From Bernardetia sp. (GTDB lineage Bacteria; Bacteroidota; Bacteroidia; Cytophagales; Bernardetiaceae): a DNA stretch of 33,194 nucleotides. This document shows positions 15,619 to 23,325 of the stretch, piece by piece. The translations under genes were made by a program, and so were the position numbers. Below the pieces are notes generated by a model. That model saw nothing but the letters and a program-made list of their open reading frames with translations. It ran no database searches and was not told the origin of the DNA. The stretch is from contig NZ_JAHDIG010000055.1 of assembly GCF_020630935.1 (NCBI RefSeq), positions 1 to 33,194 on the forward strand. The letters run 5' to 3'. Numbering within the stretch: the first letter of the stretch is position 1; each line of letters starts with the position of its first letter.

Positions 15619-16326
15619 ATGATAAATTTTCAAGACAAAAAAATACTGGTAGTCGTGGCTCATCCTGACGACGAACTTCTAGGTGTGGGGGCAACGATGC
15701 ACCATCTTATCAACAACTATAATTGTCAGGTAAGGGCAATTATTTTAGGTGAAGGCATTACCTCTCGTTCTGATAACAGAGACAGAGAAAAATGGGAAAA
15801 AGAACTTCAAACACATAGAGATAATATTTATTCTGCTCAAAAATGTATTGGTTACCAAAGTGTAGGGATTTATGATTTTGCCGATAATCGTTTTGATACA
15901 GTCGCTTTACTAGACTTGGTAAAAGTAATTGAGAAAGAAAAACAAGAGTTTGAGCCTACTATTATTTTTACACACCACGGAGGAGACCTAAACATTGACC
16001 ATCGACGAACATTTGAAGCCGTCATGACAGCAATTCGTCCTATGGAAAATGAAAAAGTACAACACATTTTTACTTTCGAAACGCCTTCTTCCACTGAGTG
16101 GCAAGCCTTCAACTATCCCAACCCTTTCCAACCTAATTTTTTTGTGAGTGTAGATGAAGAAAATGTAGAAGCAAAAATTAAAGGAATGGAAAGCTATGAA
16201 TTTGAAAAACGCCCATATCCACACCCTCGTTCGCCAGAAGCCTTGAAAATACAGGCTAGACGTTGGGGAGTAGCCGTAGGAAAGCATTTTGCAGAAGCCT
16301 TTATGTATGTACGTGGAATTATGTAA
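15619..16326 (+). CDS. PIG-L family deacetylase
   Basis: A 235-residue LmbE/PIG-L type zinc-dependent N-deacetylase. It has the metal and catalytic motif AHPDDE (14-19) and the second metal site HHGGDLNIDH (119-128, His128). Family members remove N-acetyl groups from amino sugars. It is the last gene of the block, 8 bp after the PseG-PseH gene. A deacetylase after two acetylation-dependent steps suggests that one acetyl group is later exchanged for another acyl group, which would give the ATP-grasp ligase a free amine. That is inference; PIG-L proteins in glycan operons can also act on other sugars. Confidence 0.87.
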   Translation: MINFQDKKILVVVAHPDDELLGVGATMHHLINNYNCQVRAIILGEGITSRSDNRDREKWEKELQTHRDNIYSAQKCIGYQSVGIYDFADNRFDTVALLDLVKVIEKEKQEFEPTIIFTHHGGDLNIDHRRTFEAVMTAIRPMENEKVQHIFTFETPSSTEWQAFNYPNPFQPNFFVSVDEENVEAKIKGMESYEFEKRPYPHPRSPEALKIQARRWGVAVGKHFAEAFMYVRGIM

Positions 16327-16396
16327 AACTTTTTCTTTCAAAAAAGCGTTTTTTATAGAGGTTACTCTTATTTTTACAGATTCTAAATAATCTCAC

Positions 16397-16414
16397 TAAT
16401 TTTGAGTAATTTTG
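16397..16414 (+). promoter_or_regulatory. Two overlapping -7 boxes for iscA-like gene
   Basis: TAATTTTG occurs twice, at 16397-16404 and 16407-16414, both matching TAnnTTTG. No TTG lies at the right distance for a -33 element. The leader to 16508 also has two small inverted repeats, AGTTC/GAACT and AATTCT/AGAATT (near 16446-16476), which might be operator sites. Evidence is suggestive only. Confidence 0.35.
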
Positions 16415-16507
16415 TATTTGCATTTAATTTTTATCAAGAAAAAAGAGTTCACAGAACTTTCAATTCTGGCTAGAATTATTTTAATAACTTACTAGAAACG
16501 AAACGTT

Positions 16508-16834
16508 ATGATTACAATCACAGACAAAGCTGCCGACCAAATAAATTTGCTCAAACAAAAAGAAAATCATGCTCCCAATAGCAATATCCGTGTATCTGTA
16601 CAAGGAGGAGGCTGTTCAGGCTTAATGTATGACCTTGCTTTTGATGCGTCTATTCAAGATGCTGATGAGGTATTTGAAGACAAAGGCATCAAAATATTAG
16701 TCGATAAAAAAAGTTTACTTTACCTTTTGGGAACTTCTCTTGACTTTACAGATGGTCTGAATGGAAAAGGATTTCAATTTGTAAATCCAAATGCTTCACG
16801 CACTTGTGGGTGTGGGGAAAGTTTTTCAGTATAA
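16508..16834 (+). CDS. IscA/SufA/ErpA-type iron-sulfur carrier
   Basis: A 108-residue A-type carrier that holds and delivers Fe-S clusters to apoproteins in the cytoplasm. The three conserved cysteines are present: Cys36 in GGGCSGLMY, and Cys100 and Cys102 in the C-terminal CGCGESF. The length is typical. The ATG at 16508 starts MITITDKAAD, the usual first strand and helix. No other suf or isc gene lies beside it. It is set apart from the glycan block by about 180 bp with its own candidate -7 boxes, and a strong terminator follows. Which A-type subtype it is cannot be decided from the sequence alone. Confidence 0.93.
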   Translation: MITITDKAADQINLLKQKENHAPNSNIRVSVQGGGCSGLMYDLAFDASIQDADEVFEDKGIKILVDKKSLLYLLGTSLDFTDGLNGKGFQFVNPNASRTCGCGESFSV

Positions 16835-16865
16835 ATAATTCACTCTCTAAAGAGTGTGCTACATT

Positions 16866-16905
16866 AAAAACTCCTTTCAAAGATTATTTTTGAAAGGAGT
16901 TTTTT
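16866..16905. terminator. Bidirectional terminator between iscA-like gene and AAA ATPase
   Basis: Perfect 16-bp inverted repeat (16866-16881 with 16889-16904, core ACTCCTTTCAAA) around a 7-base loop. It is flanked by A-runs on one side and T-runs on the other, so it would act on both strands. It lies between two convergent genes, as expected. Confidence 0.88.
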
Positions 16906-16923
16906 ATAGAGTATATTTTATTT

Positions 16924-18153
16924 TTATACTAAATCTTTTTCTATTTGCTCTACTTTTTCTTCTTCTTGATTAGAAAGCACCACTAAATTCCCATCATCTA
17001 AGGTCAATATATTGATTTCTTCATTTTTCAAGTATTCTCCTTTTTCTATAATTTTGTTTAAGGTTTCAACTATTTGAGTAGAATGGGTAGAAAAAACAAG
17101 TTGATTTTCTGGATGAGCAGTTGCATACCACACTAAAAACTCTGTGAGTGTTTTGTGTAACTCTGTTCTTACGTGTGCTTCTGGATGCTCTATAAACCTT
17201 AAAACAGGTCTTTGATGTAAAGCAGCTAAAAATAAATCTTGTACCATACGGATAAGTTCCTGCTGATGCGTAGAAGCATTTTGAAGATAGACATATTTTT
17301 CTGGCATTTCATAAAATATTTTTTCACCAAAAGAATCTGTCTGATATGTTCCTTGAAGAAGAGTATTGATAAGCTCAGTAGTAGATTCTATTTTCAGATT
17401 GGCATCTGTGCTAAACTTCATTACATCAAAAAACACATCCTTTAGTGTTGTATTTCTTTTAAAAACAGGCAGTACATTATTCTTAATATGCTGTACAAAA
17501 CGTAATTGGAAAAGTTCGTGTTCGGAATCAAAGCGTAAAAATCCTTTGTTTTTAAGCGTTTGTTCCATTTCATCAAAAATAGTCTGTACACGATTTCCGA
17601 TAGCAAACCAAATACTTCTATTGTTTGGAATATAAAGCTCTTGTGTATTGTCTCCAAAAACAATATTTAGTCTGGCTCTAAGTGCATCCAAAACCTCTTG
17701 CCACTCTTTTGAAGAACTATCCAAACCTTTATTCTTTAAGGCTACTAGCTCCTCTACGGCTTCAAAAGAATTATCTAATATTTTATCTCCAAAATCATCT
17801 ACAAAAAATAAATCTAAATCGTTGTTATCATTAATGTAAAAACAAACTAGCTCTCCAGAAGGAGTGTAATAGTCGATTGTAAAGTCTTCTAAATGCCTAG
17901 TAGAACCAAAATGATGTACAAAGGCAATTCGGACAGCTTGTTTCATTCGTCCGAAAAAGTTATGCCTAAAAATTTGAGGAGCATTTGCCGAAACTTCATT
18001 TATAATCTCATCTTGCAAGTGGTGCATAAAATAAGCTACTTTCATAAGGGTACTTTTCCCACAAGCATGCTCGCCCACAATGACATTAAATTTACGTAAA
18101 TATAGGTCAGCTTCTTTTATCTGCTTAAAATTCTTAATGTGTATTCTTTCCAT
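16924..18153 (-). CDS. AAA family ATPase (AAA_15/OLD-like ATPase half)
   Basis: A 409-residue ABC-type AAA ATPase of the RecF/OLD-like group. The N-terminal strand and Walker A are RIHIKNFKQIKEAD...GEHACGKST (27-35). A degenerate signature is NASTHQQELIRM, the Walker B/catalytic region is FIEHPEAHV (near 330), and STHSTQIVETL follows as the switch histidine region. The usual acidic or asparagine residue before PEAH is a histidine here. No TOPRIM domain follows, so it is not a full OLD nuclease, and no nuclease or toxin gene lies next to it. Such solitary ATPases occur in defence and in DNA metabolism, and neither is shown here. It ends 18 bp past a bidirectional terminator. Confidence 0.8.
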   Translation of the reverse strand: MERIHIKNFKQIKEADLYLRKFNVIVGEHACGKSTLMKVAYFMHHLQDEIINEVSANAPQIFRHNFFGRMKQAVRIAFVHHFGSTRHLEDFTIDYYTPSGELVCFYINDNNDLDLFFVDDFGDKILDNSFEAVEELVALKNKGLDSSSKEWQEVLDALRARLNIVFGDNTQELYIPNNRSIWFAIGNRVQTIFDEMEQTLKNKGFLRFDSEHELFQLRFVQHIKNNVLPVFKRNTTLKDVFFDVMKFSTDANLKIESTTELINTLLQGTYQTDSFGEKIFYEMPEKYVYLQNASTHQQELIRMVQDLFLAALHQRPVLRFIEHPEAHVRTELHKTLTEFLVWYATAHPENQLVFSTHSTQIVETLNKIIEKGEYLKNEEINILTLDDGNLVVLSNQEEEKVEQIEKDLV

Positions 18154-18298
18154 ATTTTTATAATTATATCAAAACAAAATGAGCGTCAAATGGTCGGATA
18201 AAATAAGGTTTCTATGCAATTATTCATATCAGAGATTAGATAACCTATACAGACAAATATAACCTAATTTTTGTAAATGTAAAAAAACAGCTTTACAA

Positions 18299-19186
18299 CT
18301 AAAAATTATTTAATTTTACCTCTGAAAATTTATATTTCTCTGTACTTTGAAATGTAATGGAATAATCAGATTCTCCTTTGAGAAGTTTTTCTACTAACTC
18401 TTTTTCCACAGGCAAATAAAAATAATTTGGATGTATTGCATCAGAAACAAATGTTCCTAAAGGGATAGAAAATTCTCCTGCATGTCCAACAAGTTGAATG
18501 TAGGCAGTAGGACTATTTTTAAACTCACTTTCTCCTTCAAGAACAAGTTTAAGAACGTGGTTATCTTTTATTCTATTTTCTAAGACAATCAGTCTAAGTG
18601 TTGCATCAGACTTTTTGAAAACAAGTTCTTTTCGCTCACGTAATTTATTTTTTGCTCTTATACTTCCCTCTGCCATTTTGTTTTTTTGATTGTTTTTAGG
18701 AGAAAAAAGTAACAAATAACGAGGCTGGACAATACCTTTATAAGATATAATAGGTTTGGAAGGATCTCCATTGTTAAATAAAGTGCCTACAAAGCGTTTT
18801 ATTTCTGCTAAAGAATCTGATTTTGTCATCGGAATAGACTCTGCCAATGCGCTAAACCTCGCAATTCCTGCATCCTGTCCAACATTAAAAACCAATCCAT
18901 TGACACGTAAAGTAGAATCCTTCGCCTTAGTAAAAGATGGATAGAGGCATATATTGACATTATCTTTATTTGTAGCAATTTGTTGTTCTGAATATTTAGT
19001 AATTTGAACCAAAAGAGGCTGGTTATTAGTATCATTCAAAACATATAATTCAGATGCTGGATAATCCGTACTATCTCCAAATTGCTGATAAGTAAAAGCT
19101 AACAAATTAGATATAGAAATACAGTTTATCATCAAAAAGAGCAATAAATAACGCCTCAGAACATAATTTTTTCTCTTGTTTTGCAT
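18299..19186 (-). CDS. Unrecognised secreted protein
   Basis: A 295-residue protein I do not recognise. The N-terminus has basic residues (KRKNYVLRRY) followed by a hydrophobic stretch LLLFLMINCISISNLLAF, a probable Sec signal, so it should be periplasmic or outer-surface. The remainder is soluble and mixed, with a short very basic patch (about 165-190, KNKLRERKELVFKK) and no recognised catalytic motif. It lies 22 bp downstream of the membrane-protein gene at 19209-20435, so both are probably co-transcribed and may act together in the envelope. Reality as a gene is supported by length, signal peptide and spacing. Confidence 0.7.
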   Translation of the reverse strand: MQNKRKNYVLRRYLLLFLMINCISISNLLAFTYQQFGDSTDYPASELYVLNDTNNQPLLVQITKYSEQQIATNKDNVNICLYPSFTKAKDSTLRVNGLVFNVGQDAGIARFSALAESIPMTKSDSLAEIKRFVGTLFNNGDPSKPIISYKGIVQPRYLLLFSPKNNQKNKMAEGSIRAKNKLRERKELVFKKSDATLRLIVLENRIKDNHVLKLVLEGESEFKNSPTAYIQLVGHAGEFSIPLGTFVSDAIHPNYFYLPVEKELVEKLLKGESDYSITFQSTEKYKFSEVKLNNF

Positions 19187-19208
19187 ATATTTTAGATATT
19201 TCTAGTGA

Positions 19209-20435
19209 TTATTTTTCTCCTGTCATATATCTTCTCATTTCTTTTTCCAAAAGCAAACGTTCTCCCATTGTTAGTGATTCTACATCTATCAGAATACGAT
19301 AATCCATAGGACTTTCTTGTGCTTTTTTAAAAGCTACATTTACAGCATCTATCGGCTCGGCAATATTTTGAACCATCAATGTTAGTCCTGTTACAGATAC
19401 AACAGTCAGTTGAGCATCTTGTGGATTTACTGAATTGATAATAGGTAAGATATCATTTACTTCTGCTTTTGCAGTAATTTGCTCAAATGCTTTTATACCA
19501 AATAAGCGAGTAGAGTAAGAAATATTGCTTTCTCTAAATTCAATCTGTGTTTTACTAAAAGTAGCAGACAAAACGAATCCTATCCAAACTACTCCTGTGA
19601 TAATTCCTGATGCATAAAAAAGTGCAAAGGCAACTCCAAACCCTCTTTTGGGAAGTACCCAATTTTGAAGCAAATAGAGTCCTCCAAAAGTCATTATGCC
19701 AACAAGTGCAATCCAAAATACATTGTACGTATTATTCCAAACTGCCATGTCATCACTACCTTGTTTGATAATACTGATATTTATAGGGCGTGGCAAATCA
19801 TAACTAATTTCTGTAATTTGCAGAGTATCTGGAGGCATCATAAACTCTGCCAGTGGATAGTTGTAAGAAAGCTCTACATTGTCAGCATTGAGAAACTGCC
19901 TAGAAAAATTAGCATAACTCTTGTCCTCTGGATTCTGAACCAAGTAGACAGGAAAAGAAACAGTCGTTCTTAATTTGTTGATAAGCTGCTTTAGTACAGC
20001 TTTTTCACTATAAATTCCTAGTTCTATAGGTTTCAATCCCCAACGCACTAAAGAAATATTCAGTGTCAGTTCGTTTCTTGAAAATAAATTTCCTTGCCTA
20101 ATTGTCCAATCTCGCATTACCTCTATATGGCTAAAATTATCAAAGGGAATAGATGTAATAACTTCCTTCCCAAAATATTTTCGCTCTGAGACAATCAAGG
20201 CTTCTTTTTCTTTATCTATGGTTAGTTTTTTGATTTTACCCACTTTCAAATCCAATACGCCCAATGTCATGAGAGCAAGTCCAAAAATCAGCCAAAAGAA
20301 ACGTATTTTTTTATATACTTTTCTAAAAAAAATAAGTCCTATAAACACACAAAAAAAACCCACTCCGATAACAGCATAAGCAGGTACAAGAGATGAAATA
20401 AAAATGATTTGATGGTCTGTATAAATTGTTTCCAC
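19209..20435 (-). CDS. Unrecognised membrane protein
   Basis: A 408-residue protein with two N-terminal membrane segments (about 11-37 and 46-62), a soluble region of about 160 residues, and two more segments near 235-255 and 265-292. The last 115 residues are soluble and resemble a pair of alpha/beta repeats without known motifs. The segment after the first helices (KKLTIDKEKEALIVSERKYF) looks like the beta-rich PH-type domains seen in bacterial membrane proteins, but this is a weak resemblance. It is followed closely by the secreted protein gene. I cannot assign a function. Confidence 0.7.
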   Translation of the reverse strand: METIYTDHQIIFISSLVPAYAVIGVGFFCVFIGLIFFRKVYKKIRFFWLIFGLALMTLGVLDLKVGKIKKLTIDKEKEALIVSERKYFGKEVITSIPFDNFSHIEVMRDWTIRQGNLFSRNELTLNISLVRWGLKPIELGIYSEKAVLKQLINKLRTTVSFPVYLVQNPEDKSYANFSRQFLNADNVELSYNYPLAEFMMPPDTLQITEISYDLPRPINISIIKQGSDDMAVWNNTYNVFWIALVGIMTFGGLYLLQNWVLPKRGFGVAFALFYASGIITGVVWIGFVLSATFSKTQIEFRESNISYSTRLFGIKAFEQITAKAEVNDILPIINSVNPQDAQLTVVSVTGLTLMVQNIAEPIDAVNVAFKKAQESPMDYRILIDVESLTMGERLLLEKEMRRYMTGEK

Positions 20436-20541
20436 TAAAAATCAATTACGAATTAAAAATTACGAATCATGGAATAGTCAGCAAAACTAATTGAAAATCT
20501 GATTAGATTATATAAACTACACAATTCTAAATTAACTACTA

Positions 20542-21084
20542 TCAATTAAACGGAATTATGGCAAAACGATTTGGTTTGAGTTCTTTATTGAAGTCTTTCA
20601 ACAATGTAGAATCATTTAAGTTGTGATAATATTTTCTAGCAATAGATGTCCAAGTTTGTTTTTTTTCTACAAAATGAACACCCTTTACAGGAACAATATA
20701 CCACATTTCGCCCAAAACTGAATTACTCTTGATAGAATTAGAGTTTTCAATATTGAAAGCACGAGCCAAATTTGTAGCCGAGCCATATCTATTTTCAGTA
20801 TCTTTATAAAGTGCATACAGCCTAAAATTTTGAGCATCGTAGGCATCAAAATAATTATCATACACTTTTCTATACATCAAAGAATCCGAAATACGTCGTT
20901 TTCCAATCTTTTCCTCAAACTCTATAGCTAGTTCTTGGCTACTATTTCTAAGACTATCCAATTCTGTTTTTAGAGCATCGTTTTCTTTCTGCCAAGCAGC
21001 CTTTTGTATCAGAAAAAGAAAAATTAGAAAAAGTGTAAGTCCAAAAACACTCAAAACTGTTATGATAGTAGTACGCTGAACCAC
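20542..21084 (-). CDS. Membrane-anchored protein with coiled coil and LysM-like domain
   Basis: A single membrane span (TIITVLSVFGLTLFLIFLFLI) follows a short N-terminus. It is followed by a charged, coiled-coil-prone stretch (QKENDALKTELDSLRN) and a C-terminal LysM-like module (VHFVEKKQTWTSIARKYYHN...FAIIPFN), which suggests peptidoglycan binding in the periplasm. No ATG exists in frame before the membrane span. I use the GTG at 21084 (VQRTTIITV, 180 residues). The frame is open to a TTG at 21156, but that stretch contains a GTTGGT/ACCAAC hairpin of the dispersed family described below, so it is more likely untranslated. The start is therefore uncertain, the gene is likely real. Confidence 0.6.
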   Translation of the reverse strand: MVQRTTIITVLSVFGLTLFLIFLFLIQKAAWQKENDALKTELDSLRNSSQELAIEFEEKIGKRRISDSLMYRKVYDNYFDAYDAQNFRLYALYKDTENRYGSATNLARAFNIENSNSIKSNSVLGEMWYIVPVKGVHFVEKKQTWTSIARKYYHNLNDSTLLKDFNKELKPNRFAIIPFN

Positions 21085-21115
21085 AAAAAATAAGTTTAAT
21101 TTTTTACCACAGTCC

Positions 21116-21137
21116 TTGTTGGTATCCCCACCAACGA
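21116..21137. repeat. GTTGGT-type hairpin, copy A
   Basis: GTTGGT (21118-21123), loop ATCCCC, ACCAAC (21130-21135), extended by one wobble and one Watson-Crick pair. Shares CCTTGTTGGT with the minus strand at 23991-24000. Lies at the 5' end of the LysM-like gene. Confidence 0.7.
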
Positions 21138-21215
21138 CTAAGACTAATATTACCAAAATAATAAAGCAAGATAAGAGACTGTAAGGAGAAATTCAAACCC
21201 TATTTTTTATAAGTC

Positions 21216-21242
21216 TTGATTCCAAAAAAATTCATACTTTTG
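21216..21242 (+). promoter_or_regulatory. Promoter of gcvT
   Basis: TTG at 21216-21218 and TACTTTTG at 21235-21242, 16 bp apart, fit the Bacteroidota -33/-7 consensus TTG...TAnnTTTG at the short end of spacing. Transcription would start about 40 bp before the gcvT ATG. Confidence 0.6.
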
Positions 21243-21290
21243 CAGTAGCAAAATATTGCTTGATTTTAACCTAAAAACACGTACAATAAA

Positions 21291-22409
21291 ATGGCTGAAA
21301 CTACTCCATCAACAGAACTAAAAAGAGTTGCTCTACACGATATTCATACAAAACTAGGAGCTAAACTAATTCCATTTGCTGGTTATGAAATGCCTGTTTG
21401 GTATGCTTCACAGATTACAGAACACCACGCTGTTCGTGAAAAAGTAGGAATGTTTGATGTCTCACATATGGGAGAATTTTCTGTAAAAGGAGAAGAAGCC
21501 GAAGCATTTTTGCAGTATGTAACTTCCAACGATGTAGCTACACTTTATGATGGCAGAGTACAATATTCTTGTTTTCCGAACGACAAAGGAGGAATTGTAG
21601 ATGATTTGCTTGTTTATAAAATGGCAGAGAATGATTATTTGCTTGTTGTAAATGCTTCAAATATTGAAAAAGATTGGAATTGGCTGATGAAACATAAGCC
21701 AGAAAGCGTAGAGATGACAAATATTTCTGATGAAATGAGCCTTTTTGCTGTGCAAGGTGCTGTGGCTGTAGATGCACTTCAACCTCTAACAGAAGTAAAC
21801 TTGAAAGAAATTCCTTATTATCATTTCAAAAAAGATACGTTTGCAGGCGTTCCAAATGTAATTATTTCAAATACAGGCTATACAGGCGCAGGAGGTTTTG
21901 AAATCTATGTCAATAATGAAAATGCTGTCGAAGTATGGGAAGCCATTTTGAAGAGTGGAGCAGAACACGGAATTGTTCCTGTTGGGTTAGCTGCAAGAGA
22001 TACGCTTCGCCTAGAAATGGGATTTTGTTTGTATGGAAATGATATAAATGATACTACTTCGCCTTTGGAAGCTGGTTTGGGTTGGATAACCAAATTCAAT
22101 AAAAAATTTATTAATAGTGAAGCCTTAGAACTTCAAAAGAAAGAAGGCGTTACAAAGAAATTAATAGGTTTTGAAGTTTTAGATAAGGGAATTGCTCGCC
22201 AACACCATAAAGTTTTTGATGCAGCAGACGGAGGAAATCAGATTGGAGAAGTTACTTCGGGTACAAAATCACCTTCGTTGGGAACATCTATCGGAATGGC
22301 ATACCTTAAAAAAGAATTTACAAAAGTGGATACTGAAATCTTTGTAGAGGTAAGAGAAGGAAAAAGAATTAAGGCTGAAGTCAGAAAGTTTCCATTTTTA
22401 CAGAAGTAA
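21291..22409 (+). CDS. gcvT: Aminomethyltransferase (glycine cleavage T protein)
   Basis: The T protein of the glycine cleavage system, which moves the aminomethyl carbon from lipoylated H protein to tetrahydrofolate and releases ammonia. It has 372 residues, the normal length. Seen in order: GAKLIPFAGYEMPVWY near the N-terminus, GMFDVSHMGEF with the conserved folate-site Asp, GYTGAGGFEIY, and LGWITKFNKKF in the C-terminal part. It starts with ATG at 21291 behind a good promoter. P and H protein genes are not in the window, so the system is dispersed, as is usual in Bacteroidota. Confidence 0.96.
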   Translation: MAETTPSTELKRVALHDIHTKLGAKLIPFAGYEMPVWYASQITEHHAVREKVGMFDVSHMGEFSVKGEEAEAFLQYVTSNDVATLYDGRVQYSCFPNDKGGIVDDLLVYKMAENDYLLVVNASNIEKDWNWLMKHKPESVEMTNISDEMSLFAVQGAVAVDALQPLTEVNLKEIPYYHFKKDTFAGVPNVIISNTGYTGAGGFEIYVNNENAVEVWEAILKSGAEHGIVPVGLAARDTLRLEMGFCLYGNDINDTTSPLEAGLGWITKFNKKFINSEALELQKKEGVTKKLIGFEVLDKGIARQHHKVFDAADGGNQIGEVTSGTKSPSLGTSIGMAYLKKEFTKVDTEIFVEVREGKRIKAEVRKFPFLQK

Positions 22410-22422
22410 AATAGCACTTTGT

Positions 22423-22563
22423 AGGTAAGCAAGATAACTTTATCGAAAAATAGTTTTTATAATATACTATAATTCATTTTTTGGGGTTATTGGTATAAAT
22501 TCTGACTACTATATAGATAAGTGCAAGAAGTTTTTTCTTTGAAAAGTACTATCTTGCTTATCT
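22423..22563. repeat. 14-bp inverted repeat pair behind gcvT
   Basis: AGGTAAGCAAGATA (22423-22436) pairs with TATCTTGCTTATCT (22550-22563), one G-T wobble, enclosing 113 bp. The word AAGCAAGATAA also occurs before gcvT at 21164-21174, so the gene is flanked by the repeat. The right arm overlaps the -7 box of the next gene. Confidence 0.5.
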
Positions 22564-22566
22564 TTG
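22538..22566 (+). promoter_or_regulatory. Promoter of the small secreted FN3 protein
   Basis: TTTG at 22538-22541, 17 bp, then TATCTTTG at 22559-22566: both boxes match the Bacteroidota consensus with allowed spacing. The start of transcription would be about 50 bp before the ATG at 22621. Confidence 0.65.
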
Positions 22567-22620
22567 TCAAAACGCCATAATAAGTTTTGCTCTACTATCT
22601 CTGAAAAACACAACACGGCT

Positions 22621-23259
22621 ATGCGAAAAAAAATATTTTACTCTTCCTTCAAAACTTTGGTACATAGTATAAGTTGTTTGTTACTAATATTGCTTTGTGC
22701 TTTTCACACTCACGCCTATAGTTATGCACAAGAGGTTAGTATGCAAGCACAAGCTACTTCTCCAAAAACAGTTATCTTGCGTTGGCAACTCAAATCGGCT
22801 GCCGAAACTGTTCCTATTTCCTATTTTGAGGTAGAACGCAGTATAGATGGTCGCAATTTTACGACTATTGAAACTGTTCAGAGCAACGATACAGAATATT
22901 ATTCTTTTGTAGATAAAAAAGCATTTGCCTCTCGCCTACACTACCGTTTGAAAATTCTGAATGCTGATGGCGATGCTACCTATTCTGAAATTATGCCAGT
23001 AGATGTCATCTTGACATTGGCATCCAATCAGTTTGTACCTTCGAAAGTAGAAACCTCATATATCAAAATTCACTTGCCAAGTACAGATATGCACGCTACT
23101 GTACAAATTTATGATTCAGATGGAGTGCTTTATTTTTCTATGGAAGCAGATAAGTCTCCCTTAATTATTGATATAAATGGGTGGCAAAATGGGAATTATT
23201 TTGTTCATTTTCGCTCGGCACAGCGTACGGAAGTAAATCAGATGTTAGTAGAAAGATAG
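22621..23259 (+). CDS. Small secreted protein with FN3-like and T9SS-like sorting domain
   Basis: A 212-residue secreted protein. Residues 1-36 form a signal peptide (MRKKIFYSS... LLLILLCAFHTHAYSYA). The middle part has the pattern FEVERSIDGRNFTTIETV...YSFVDKK...YRLKILNADGD common to fibronectin type III-like repeats in Bacteroidota exoproteins. The last 70 residues (VQIYDSDGVLYFSME...IIDINGWQNGNYFVHF) follow the pattern of type IX secretion C-terminal domains, which direct export and surface attachment. There is no catalytic domain, so it looks like a bare FN3 plus sorting module. The ATG at 22621 is chosen over an upstream TTG (22564) because it begins the signal peptide. A strong promoter precedes it and a terminator follows. 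Confidence 0.75.
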   Translation: MRKKIFYSSFKTLVHSISCLLLILLCAFHTHAYSYAQEVSMQAQATSPKTVILRWQLKSAAETVPISYFEVERSIDGRNFTTIETVQSNDTEYYSFVDKKAFASRLHYRLKILNADGDATYSEIMPVDVILTLASNQFVPSKVETSYIKIHLPSTDMHATVQIYDSDGVLYFSMEADKSPLIIDINGWQNGNYFVHFRSAQRTEVNQMLVER

Positions 23260-23325
23260 AATGTAAATACAGATTGATAGGTTTTAGAGTAGTGAGTCGA
23301 AAGCCACGGCTGGATAACGAAGACA

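Noticed and set aside
15988-16341. 117-residue minus-strand frame opposite the PIG-L gene.
   Set aside because: It lies over the clear AHPDDE gene and its product has no recognisable pattern.
20436-20541. Duplicated AATTACGAAT words before the four-span membrane protein gene.
   Set aside because: Short AT-rich duplicate with no pairing, box or other regulatory sign; likely low-complexity drift.
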